In this document: piece by piece, positions 57,916 through 64,000 of the stretch
Position numbering within the stretch: the first letter of the stretch is position 1
How the letters are laid out: each line of letters begins with the position of its first letter
From: Subdoligranulum variabile
GTDB taxonomy: Bacteria; Bacillota; Clostridia; Oscillospirales; Ruminococcaceae
Direction of reading: 5' to 3'
DNA length: 64,000 bases
Assembly: GCA_004552305.1 (NCBI GenBank)
Contig: SFOX01000001.1
Span: forward strand, 62,001 to 126,000
Translations under genes and position numbers: made by a program
The notes under the pieces: model-generated
The model's database searches: none
The model's input: the letters and a program-made list of their open reading frames with translations, nothing else
What the model was told of the DNA's origin: nothing

Positions 57916-57999
57916 GGCAACACCGCATAATTCCCGCCTGATGGCTTAAGCACCACTCCGGCGGCTGCGGCACTTAGAATTTATGCGGTATTGCCTTAA
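57912..57999 (-). repeat. Palindromic repeat family, copy C3
   Basis: This 88-bp element has near-perfect terminal inverted repeats (TTAAGGCAACACCGCATAA at the left; TTATGCGGTATTGCCTTAA at the right) and lies in the opposite orientation to C1 and C2. It lacks about 22 bp (ATACGGCGAG.GAGGT.CGGC) present in those copies. It separates yabQ and divIC and provides the yabQ stop codon. Confidence 0.85.
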
Positions 58000-58046
58000 A
58001 ATATCTGAACAGATTTTTATTTTTCGGGAAATGGGGGCTGTCTGAT

Positions 58047-58334
58047 ATGTATAAGAAACGTCGCGGACCGCTTCCGGTTCGGCTGCTTCCGCTGGCATTT
58101 ACCGTGCTGTGCGGCTACCTGTTTATGACGCTGATCAACTGTCAGGTTGCCATCAGCTCCAAGCAGCAGGAGCTTGCCAGTGTGCAAACCCAGCTGACCG
58201 CCCAGCTGACCGAAAACGCCGAATTGTCCAGCACGCTGGAGCAGGGGGAGGACGCTATTATTGAGCGTTACGCCCGCGAGCAGGGCTATGCCAAGCCCAA
58301 CGAGCGTGTTTTTGTTGACATCAGCGGCAAATAA
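58047..58334 (+). CDS. divIC: Septum formation initiator DivIC/FtsB family
   Basis: This 95-residue bitopic division protein has a short basic cytoplasmic N-terminus, one membrane helix (about 12-30), a coiled coil (about 36-68; SKQQELASVQTQLTAQLTENAEL) and the family C-terminus ERYAREQGYAKPNERVFVD. Its position before yabR matches B. subtilis divIC. Element C3 lies directly upstream, between it and the sigma-E promoter, so expression in growing cells probably needs another promoter that I do not see clearly. Confidence 0.93.
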   Translation: MYKKRRGPLPVRLLPLAFTVLCGYLFMTLINCQVAISSKQQELASVQTQLTAQLTENAELSSTLEQGEDAIIERYAREQGYAKPNERVFVDISGK

Positions 58335-58407
58335 CCGTGGGTTTCGTCCCTGCGCAGTTGCGGCTACAGGGCTGAACATATTACAAAAGAAAAAGGGGTA
58401 TCTGAGT

Positions 58408-58872
58408 TTGGCATTACAAGTTGGGGATATTGTTGAGGGGAAAGTAACCGGCATCAAGCCTTTTGGCGCATTTGTTGCCTTGCCGGAGGGCAAAAACGGT
58501 CTTGTGCATATTTCCGAGGTTTCGTATGAGTTCGTGCAGGATCTTTCCACCGTGCTGAGCGAGGGTCAGACGGTTTCTGTCAAGGTACTTACCATTGCAC
58601 CGGACGGCAAGATTGCCCTGTCCATCAAGCGCACGCAGCCCGCACCGGAGCGCGCCCCCCGTCCGCAGGGCGGCAGCCGCCCCGCCCAGGCACCGCGCCC
58701 CAAGCGCGAGGAAAAGCCCCGCGTATGGCAGCCCAAACCCGCTGCCCCGCAGGGGGATCTGAGCTTTGAGGATATGATGGCTCGCTACAAGTCCCGCAGT
58801 GAAGAAAAGATTGCCGACCTCAAGCGCGTTACCGAAAACCATCGCGGCGGATATTCTCGCCGCCGCGGCTGA
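58408..58872 (+). CDS. yabR: S1-domain RNA-binding protein YabR-like
   Basis: This 154-residue protein has an N-terminal S1 domain (VGDIVEGKVTGIKPFGAFVALPEGKNGLVHISEVS ... ALSIKRT, 1-75), a Pro/Arg-rich linker (about 76-112) and a C-terminal SFEDMMARYKSRSEEKIADLKR segment that occurs in YabR relatives. It starts with TTG at 58408, nine bases from AGGGG; the longer frame from 58261 overlaps divIC and is not used. It is the last gene of the conserved cluster. Confidence 0.9.
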   Translation: MALQVGDIVEGKVTGIKPFGAFVALPEGKNGLVHISEVSYEFVQDLSTVLSEGQTVSVKVLTIAPDGKIALSIKRTQPAPERAPRPQGGSRPAQAPRPKREEKPRVWQPKPAAPQGDLSFEDMMARYKSRSEEKIADLKRVTENHRGGYSRRRG

Positions 58873-58948
58873 GATAGCAGGCGCAATCCCGCACAATGCC
58901 AAGCATGGCTTCGGCAGAATCGTACAGGGTTGCCCGTACAGTTTTAAT

Positions 58949-59000
58949 GGCTCTACCCCTGACGGCAGCGCAGCGTTCCGCCCGGGATAGAGCCTTTTTT
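58949..59000 (+). terminator. Terminator of the yabP-yabR cluster
   Basis: GGCTCTACCCC.GACGG paired with CCG.CCGGGATAGAGCC, then TTTTTT. Between the yabR stop and this stem are two further hairpins (TGCCAAGC/GCTTCGGCA near 58899-58918; GTAC/GTAC near 58922-58939). No known RNA family was recognised. Confidence 0.8.
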
Positions 59001-59020
59001 GCAAAAACGAAAGGAACACT

Positions 59021-60160
59021 ATGTCCACACTTTACACTATGGTCGCCCCGTGCTTTTTCGGCACGGAATCCACCTTAAACTTTGAGGTCAAGCGTCTGGG
59101 GGCTGAGAACATTCAGGTCACCGACGGGCGCGTGGCTTTTCAGGGCGGGGCGGAGCTGATTGCCGCCGCCAACCTGAATCTGCGCACCGCCGAGCGCGTG
59201 CTGCTGCTGCTTGCCACCTACAAGGCCACCACCTTTGACGAACTGTTCGATGGCTGCTATCGCATTGCGTGGGAGGAGCTGCTGCCCGCCGATGCCGCCT
59301 TCCCGGTAAAGGGTTCCAGCCTGTCCAGCCAGCTTTCCAGCGTGCCTGCCTGCCAGAGCATCGTCAAAAAAGCGATCGTCAAGCGCCTGATGGCAGGGCA
59401 TAAAACCTCCACGCTGCCCGAAACCGGCAGCGTTTACAAGATCCGCTTTGCCCTGCGCAAGGATACCGTGGAGATTTATCTGGACACTTCCGGCGACGGT
59501 CTGCACAAGCGCGGCTACCGCCGCAACGCAACGCTGGCACCCATCAAGGAAACGCTTGCCGCTGCCATTGCCGACTTGGGGCGCGTGCGCCGCGACACGC
59601 TGGTGCAGGACCCCTTCTGCGGTTCCGGCACGCTGGTGATCGAGGCCGCCCAAAAGGCGATGAACCTTGCCCCCGGTCTGCGCCGCCGCTTTGCCGCCGA
59701 GCATTTTGATTTTATCCCTGCTGACATCTGGACGCAGCAGCGTCAAAAAGCCTTGTCCGAGGTGCGCACCGACGCTGCCTTTGAGGGCATTGGCTACGAT
59801 ATTGACCCCGCTGCCGTGGCACTTGCCAACGCCAACGCCAAGCTTGCCGGCGTAGGGGAGCGCTGCCGCTTTGAGGTGGCAGACGTCAAGGACTTTGCAC
59901 CCCTGCAGAACGCCACCGTGCTGACCAACCCGCCCTACGGCGAGCGTCTGGGCGATGCATCCGAGGCTGCCGCCCTTGCCAAAACGCTGGGGCAGGTCTG
60001 GCAGCGTCACCCCGCACAGGGGCTGTACGCCATCACCGCCGATGCCGCGTTTGAGGATCACTTCGGCAAAAAGGCTGCCCGCCGCCGCAAAATCTACAAC
60101 GGTATGATTCCCTGCCAGCTGTATATGTACTATGACGCCCCCAAGCGCGAGAAGAGGTAA
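59021..60160 (+). CDS. THUMP-domain 23S rRNA (guanine-N2) methyltransferase, RlmL/YpsC-like
   Basis: This 379-residue SAM-dependent methyltransferase has a THUMP RNA-binding region (about 45-160) and a Rossmann methyltransferase domain with DPFCGSGTLVIEAAQKAMNLAPGLRRRF (about 195-220), GYDIDPAAVALANANA and the catalytic VLTNPPYGERLG. Its short, RlmK-lacking form matches YpsC-type proteins. It is followed four bases later by the NYN gene. Confidence 0.92.
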   Translation: MSTLYTMVAPCFFGTESTLNFEVKRLGAENIQVTDGRVAFQGGAELIAAANLNLRTAERVLLLLATYKATTFDELFDGCYRIAWEELLPADAAFPVKGSSLSSQLSSVPACQSIVKKAIVKRLMAGHKTSTLPETGSVYKIRFALRKDTVEIYLDTSGDGLHKRGYRRNATLAPIKETLAAAIADLGRVRRDTLVQDPFCGSGTLVIEAAQKAMNLAPGLRRRFAAEHFDFIPADIWTQQRQKALSEVRTDAAFEGIGYDIDPAAVALANANAKLAGVGERCRFEVADVKDFAPLQNATVLTNPPYGERLGDASEAAALAKTLGQVWQRHPAQGLYAITADAAFEDHFGKKAARRRKIYNGMIPCQLYMYYDAPKREKR

Positions 60161-60164
60161 CGGC

Positions 60165-60995
60165 ATGGAAGATCTCAAACTTGCGATCCTCATCGACGCG
60201 GACAATATTTCACCCAAATATGTCAAGGTCATTCTGGACGTTGCCGCCAGCTTCGGTGTGGCTGCCTGCAAAAGAATTTACGGCGACTGGTCCGATGTGC
60301 GCTTAAAAAGCTGGAAGGATGCGCTGCTGAACAACTCCATCATTCCCATCCAGCAGTACAGCTACACCACCGGCAAAAACGCCACCGACTCTGCCATGAT
60401 CATCGACGCGATGGATCTTTTGTACAGCGGCAATCTGGACGGCTTCTGCATTGTTTCTTCCGACAGCGACTTCACCCGCCTGGCTGCACGTCTGCGCGAG
60501 GGCGGCAAGCTGGTCATCGGCATGGGCGAAAGCAAGGCACTGGGTCCCTTTGTCAAGGCGTGCGACCAGTTCAAGTATCTGGACCTGATCCTTGACCACG
60601 GCGAGGTTTCCGACACTACCGCCCCCGATGCCGCCCCGCAGACGGCAACCGGGGATGACACCGCCATCAACCGCGAATCCATCGGGCGCATCATTCTGGG
60701 GCTGATCGAGGAGATGGACGACGGCACCGGCTGGGTGCGCACCTCCCGCGTGGGTGACCAGCTGATCAAGCGCTACCCCGACTTTGATGTGCGCAACTTC
60801 GGCGCCAAAAGTCTGAACAAGTTTCTGGCATCGGTACCGGAGCTGGAATTGGAGGAGCGCATCCTCTCCAACGGCAATCCCATCCAGTTTGTGCGCGCTG
60901 TACCCGCCCCCAAGGCTTCCCCCAAAAAGCAAAAGCCCGCTGCGCGCAAGGCGCCCCGGCGCACCGCGACCCAAAGCAAAAAACGCAAGGCATAA
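60165..60995 (+). CDS. NYN-domain protein with OST-HTH/LOTUS domain (LabA-like)
   Basis: This 276-residue protein has a PIN-like NYN domain (1-145) with acidic residues in LIDADNISPKY, ATDSAMIIDAMDLLY and VSSDSDFTRLA, predicted to be a nuclease core. A C-terminal OST-HTH/LOTUS RNA-binding domain follows (about 170-240; INRESIGRIILGLIEEM, DFDVRNFGAKSLNKFLASVPELEL), then a basic tail (about 250-276). RNA processing or decay is the family inference. The ATG at 60165 follows AGAGGT. Confidence 0.87.
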   Translation: MEDLKLAILIDADNISPKYVKVILDVAASFGVAACKRIYGDWSDVRLKSWKDALLNNSIIPIQQYSYTTGKNATDSAMIIDAMDLLYSGNLDGFCIVSSDSDFTRLAARLREGGKLVIGMGESKALGPFVKACDQFKYLDLILDHGEVSDTTAPDAAPQTATGDDTAINRESIGRIILGLIEEMDDGTGWVRTSRVGDQLIKRYPDFDVRNFGAKSLNKFLASVPELELEERILSNGNPIQFVRAVPAPKASPKKQKPAARKAPRRTATQSKKRKA

Positions 60996-61029
60996 AAAAA
61001 TCCCGCAGAGCCTTCTGCGGGATTTTTTT
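60994..61029. terminator. Bidirectional terminator between NYN and BMP lipoprotein genes
   Basis: AAAAAAATCCCGCAGA/TCTGCGGGATTTTTTT symmetrical hairpin; the minus-strand gene stop overlaps its edge. Confidence 0.92.
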
Positions 61030-62185
61030 ATTGCTGTACGGTCACATTTTCCAATTCCGGCAGATTGTCCATACCGGCGTAGTCCTCAGTTTTCAGCGCA
61101 CCGCTGCGCAGCTTCTCGTATAGGGTATTGTAGTTTTTCTTGGTAAATTTGCTCAGCCGCCAGGTGTCGGCACTCAGGGCGACCATATTTTCGGTCAAGC
61201 CGACCGTTTCGGTGTGATCGGTGTCGGCGGCTTGCTGCCACTGCCCGCCTGCGGCGAAGAAGGCATACAGCTCCTGCTGAACCATCGTATTGTAGCAGTG
61301 CAGGGTGCTGAACAAGATTGCCTCATCCTGTGCGCTGTGATCCCACCGTGCGGCAATCGCCTTGGCGTCGTTTTCTGTCTGTGCCGCGCCTGCCAGCACT
61401 GCCTGCAAGGCGGCTTCGTCCGCCGCAAAGATGACCTGCGTGCCGTCGTTATACCAGTACGCCATACGGTCTGCCACGGCATCGCTGTATTCCTTGGTGC
61501 CGGTGTACCATACGCGCAGGGTGATTTGATTGCCCTGCTGCTCGGCGGCTTTTTCTGCCCCCTGCATAAAGCCGGTGCAGTAGCGCACGGTATCGGGCAT
61601 TTCCTCGGCACCCACAAAACCCAGTGCCTGATAGCCCTCACTTACCGCTGCATAGCCCGCCAGATACCCCGCCTGTGTTTCGCTGAACAGCACGCAGCGC
61701 ACGGTGTCCTTTACGGTGTAGTCGCTGTAATCCGCGCTGTGCGCCTCGGCATCCACCACCATAAAATAGGTGTCGGGATACTGATCCTGCAGCGTGTACA
61801 CGATCTGCGCCATGGCATCCCCGCGGCAGACCACGACCTTGGAGCCGGAATCCGCCGCCTGTACCAAGGCAGCTTGCAGATCCTCTGCCGATTCCGATGC
61901 CGCCGCCGCATTTTTGGGTACATAGCCAAAGTTATACGCAAAGGCAGAAATTCCCTGCCAAAGGGCAGCATCGGCACCCGCTTCCACACCCTCGGGACCG
62001 GTGATCAGGGTGATTGCCGCACCGCCGGGCAGCGGTTCTGCGTCCTCCGCCGCCGTAAAGGTATATTCGGTGTCGTTCGTGGGGGCTGCTGCCTCCGCCT
62101 TGTCCGCTTGCTTTTGGGTCGGCTTGCATCCGCACAGACCCACCAGCAGGGCGGCTGTACCCAACCATGCCAAGAATTTTTTCAT
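61028..62185 (-). CDS. BMP-family (PnrA-like) substrate-binding lipoprotein
   Basis: This 385-residue lipoprotein has a signal peptide with lipobox GLCGC (Cys20) and a BMP/PnrA-type periplasmic-binding fold: VVVCRGDAMAQIVYTLQDQYPDTYFMVVDAEA, SETQAGYLAGYAAVSEGYQALGFVGAEEMPDT and VIFAADEAALQAVL. Family members bind purine nucleosides for ABC uptake. It is the last gene of a deoD-cdd-BMP operon, which supports nucleoside binding, but no permease or ATPase gene is adjacent in the window. Confidence 0.87.
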   Translation of the reverse strand: MKKFLAWLGTAALLVGLCGCKPTQKQADKAEAAAPTNDTEYTFTAAEDAEPLPGGAAITLITGPEGVEAGADAALWQGISAFAYNFGYVPKNAAAASESAEDLQAALVQAADSGSKVVVCRGDAMAQIVYTLQDQYPDTYFMVVDAEAHSADYSDYTVKDTVRCVLFSETQAGYLAGYAAVSEGYQALGFVGAEEMPDTVRYCTGFMQGAEKAAEQQGNQITLRVWYTGTKEYSDAVADRMAYWYNDGTQVIFAADEAALQAVLAGAAQTENDAKAIAARWDHSAQDEAILFSTLHCYNTMVQQELYAFFAAGGQWQQAADTDHTETVGLTENMVALSADTWRLSKFTKKNYNTLYEKLRSGALKTEDYAGMDNLPELENVTVQQ

Positions 62186-62203
62186 AAACTGTGGTAAGAC
62201 TCC

Positions 62204-62632
62204 TTATTTTTCTAGGTTTGCGGGACCAAAGCCGTAGGGCAGCAGCGCACCAAGGGTCGTCACAATGTAGTCGTCCTCGGTTTTTGCCATAATAACGGTC
62301 AGCGCATCCCCGCCGAATTCATACAGTGCCTGCCGGCAGACGCCGCACGGACCGGTGACCAGCGTGTTGACCTCGCCCTGCCGGCTGCCCACAATGGCAA
62401 TGGCGTCAAATTCGCGCACGCCCTCGCTGACAGCCTTGAACAGCGCCGTGCGCTCGGCACAGTTGGTGGGGGTGTAGCCGGCGTTTTCGATGTTGCAGCC
62501 GGTGTAGACCCTGCCGTCCTTGGCACGCAGCGCAGCCCCCACACGGAAGTGGGAGTAGGGGGTGTAGGCAAATTGCTGCCCTTCAAAGGCCTTGCGGATC
62601 AAAGCCTGAATTTCCGCTTTTTCCATGCTCAT
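62204..62632 (-). CDS. cdd: Cytidine deaminase
   Basis: This 142-residue enzyme deaminates cytidine and deoxycytidine for salvage. The zinc-site motif is visible as TGCNIENAGYTPTNCAERTAL (ligand Cys53-region, catalytic Glu) and GPCGVCRQAL with the other two cysteines. It overlaps the deoD stop by four bases (ATGA). Confidence 0.95.
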   Translation of the reverse strand: MSMEKAEIQALIRKAFEGQQFAYTPYSHFRVGAALRAKDGRVYTGCNIENAGYTPTNCAERTALFKAVSEGVREFDAIAIVGSRQGEVNTLVTGPCGVCRQALYEFGGDALTVIMAKTEDDYIVTTLGALLPYGFGPANLEK

Positions 62633-63360
62633 TTCTCCAGATACTGCTCCACCGCCAGCGCGATTTTCATCATCTCGGTAAAGCTGTTCTGACGCTGCTC
62701 CGCCGTGGTGATTTCCGGTGCAACAAAGCTGTCGGAAATGGTCAGCAGGCAGGCAGCGCGCTTGCCCAGCACCCGCGCATTGTGGAACAGGGCAAAGCTC
62801 TCCATCTCAACGGCAAGGCAGCCCTTTTCGTCCCGCAGCTTTTCCCAGTAGGTGGGCTTGACACCAGTCGTCTGACGGTAGAACACATCCGAGGAATGGA
62901 TGATACCCTCAATCATCCGGATGCCCTGCGCTTCGGCGCTGGATTTCAGGGCGGCGTTCAGCTCGGCGCTGGGCTTCTGGATGTCGTCGGTGTCGCCGCT
63001 TTGGGTCACGGCATAGTTGCTCTCGGAGTAGGCGCCGGATGCCAGCACCACATCAAACAGCTTTGCCTTGTCCGTGTAGGAACCGGCGGAGCCGATGCGA
63101 ATGATATTCTCGACCCCGTACTGGCTGTACAGCTCGTAGGAGTAAATGCCGATGGACGGCATACCCATACCGCTGCCCATCACGCTGATGGGACGCCCCT
63201 GATAGGTGCCGGTATAGCCCAGCATACCGCGCACATCGGTAACAAGGCGCGGATTCTCCAAAAAGGTTTCGGCAATAAATTTGGCGCGCAGGGGATCCCC
63301 CGGCATCAGTACGGTTTTGGCAAAATCGCCTATTTCGGCGCGGTTGTGAGGGGTAGACAT
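62629..63360 (-). CDS. deoD: Purine nucleoside phosphorylase, DeoD type
   Basis: This 243-residue hexameric-type phosphorylase cleaves purine nucleosides to base and ribose-1-phosphate. It shows VLMPGDPLRAKFIAETFLENP, GYTGTYQGRPISVMGSGMGMPS, RIGSAGSY and the VEMESFALF active-site glutamate. It has GGAGAG upstream of ATG. It heads the operon with cdd and the nucleoside-binding-type lipoprotein, a nucleoside salvage unit. Confidence 0.95.
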   Translation of the reverse strand: MSTPHNRAEIGDFAKTVLMPGDPLRAKFIAETFLENPRLVTDVRGMLGYTGTYQGRPISVMGSGMGMPSIGIYSYELYSQYGVENIIRIGSAGSYTDKAKLFDVVLASGAYSESNYAVTQSGDTDDIQKPSAELNAALKSSAEAQGIRMIEGIIHSSDVFYRQTTGVKPTYWEKLRDEKGCLAVEMESFALFHNARVLGKRAACLLTISDSFVAPEITTAEQRQNSFTEMMKIALAVEQYLEK

Positions 63361-63467
63361 TTCGCAGTTCTCTCCTTTTTAAAAAGTTTGTTCTACATAG
63401 TATAACATATTTTATGGATTTATGGTATAATTAAATCTGAATTTTTTGTGTAAAGGTGGATTTTTCT

Positions 63468-64000
63468 ATGCAGCTGCCGCAGCACTGTACTTTATGCCCC
63501 CGCGCGTGCGGGGCAAACCGCGCCGCCGGTGCCGTCGGCGTATGCGGGGCAGGGAACACCCTGCGGGTGGCGCGCGCCGCCCTGCACCACTGGGAGGAGC
63601 CGTGCCTAAGCGGTGACCCCGAGGCTGCCTCCGGCAGCGGCACGGTGTTTTTTTCGGGCTGTACGCTGCGCTGCTGCTATTGCCAGAACTTTCCCATCAG
63701 TCAGCAGGGGGTAGGCAAAGAGATTTCCGCTGCGCGGCTCTCGGAAATTTTTCTGGAATTGCAGCAGAGCGGTGCCAAAAACATCAACCTTGTCACCGCC
63801 ACCCAGTTTCTGCCGTGGGTCACCGAGGCGCTGGACACCGCCCGCGCCCGCGGGCTGCGGCTGCCCATCGTTTACAACACCGGCGGCTACGAAACGGTGG
63901 AAACGGTGCAGGCGCTTTCCGGGTATGTGGATATCTGGCTGGCAGATTTCAAATATGCCTCGTCCGCTGTCAGTGCCGAGCTTTCGGCGGCTGCGGATTA
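63468..64000 (+). CDS. Radical SAM protein, COG1313/PflX-type (3' truncated by window edge)
   Basis: The first 177 residues show an N-terminal CTLCPRACGANR...GVCGAG cysteine region and the radical SAM cluster motif FFSGCTLRCCYCQNFPIS, then GAKNINLVTATQFLPWV and VYNTGGYETVETV. This matches the uncharacterised PflX group, distinct from PflA because of the N-terminal cysteine segment. The ATG at 63468 follows AAAGGTGGA; TATAAT is at 63426-63431 with a poor -35. The gene runs off the window. Confidence 0.88.
   Translation, partial: MQLPQHCTLCPRACGANRAAGAVGVCGAGNTLRVARAALHHWEEPCLSGDPEAASGSGTVFFSGCTLRCCYCQNFPISQQGVGKEISAARLSEIFLELQQSGAKNINLVTATQFLPWVTEALDTARARGLRLPIVYNTGGYETVETVQALSGYVDIWLADFKYASSAVSAELSAAAD

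Noticed and set aside
58873..59000. A known structured RNA (such as SRP RNA or 6S RNA) after yabR
   Set aside because: Three hairpins are present but none of the conserved SRP or 6S sequence motifs; the last hairpin is a plain terminator.

Overview
The window reads as chromosome of a GC-rich, spore-forming Firmicute. The best fit is the Oscillospiraceae (Ruminococcaceae), near Faecalibacterium, Gemmiger and Subdoligranulum. The evidence is the sporulation genes (spoIVB, spo0A, yabP, yabQ), the clostridial gene orders (recJ-rsh-dtd-hemZ; mazG-yabO-yabP-yabQ-divIC-yabR), T-box control of leucine genes, AGGAGG-type ribosome binding sites and the coding style. The genus is an inference. No rRNA, CRISPR array, transposase, integrase or prophage gene was found; there is one tRNA.

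Layout. 1-0.9 kb: 3' end of clpB. 0.9-4.9 kb (minus): potABCD polyamine transporter with a long leader. 5.2-9.0 kb: acyl-ACP thioesterase, TraX-like membrane protein and a two-component system, then a possible small RNA. 9.4-10.9 kb: a variant IMP dehydrogenase. 11.0-15.9 kb: leucine T-box and leuACDB. 16.0-27.3 kb (minus): a ten-gene surface-glycan operon that makes UDP-L-FucNAc and carries transferases and O-acylation proteins. 27.5-31.5 kb: pepT, a dispersed repeat, sdpR-sdpI and a lipoprotein trigger-factor-like chaperone. 31.8-37.4 kb: DUF896 protein, purA, a cation diffusion facilitator, malic enzyme and two-subunit fumarase. 37.5-40.7 kb: tRNA-Leu, spoIVB and spo0A.

40.9-54.8 kb: ispDF, cdaA-cdaR, an FAD protein, an XpaC-like protein, recJ, rsh, dtd, an MBL hydrolase, hemZ and a uridine-kinase-like gene. 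55.0-61.0 kb: zinc-ribbon protein, mazG, hup, the yabO-P-Q-divIC-yabR cluster, an rRNA methyltransferase and a NYN protein. 61.0-63.4 kb (minus): deoD, cdd and a nucleoside-binding-type lipoprotein. The window ends inside a radical SAM gene.

The most unusual finding is at 38.7-39.5 kb. A 783-bp AT-rich segment is inserted exactly at the catalytic-serine codon of spoIVB. It brings its own in-frame replacement 3' end, so the gene stays intact, and the displaced original 3' end remains downstream as a remnant. Its only complete gene encodes an unrecognised membrane protein. Other notable signals are a four-copy palindromic repeat family, mostly in 5' leaders (one copy supplies the yabQ stop codon); a second repeat family flanked at one site by 17-bp direct repeats; a candidate small RNA with an anti-Shine-Dalgarno segment; and readable Spo0A and sigma-E control sites.
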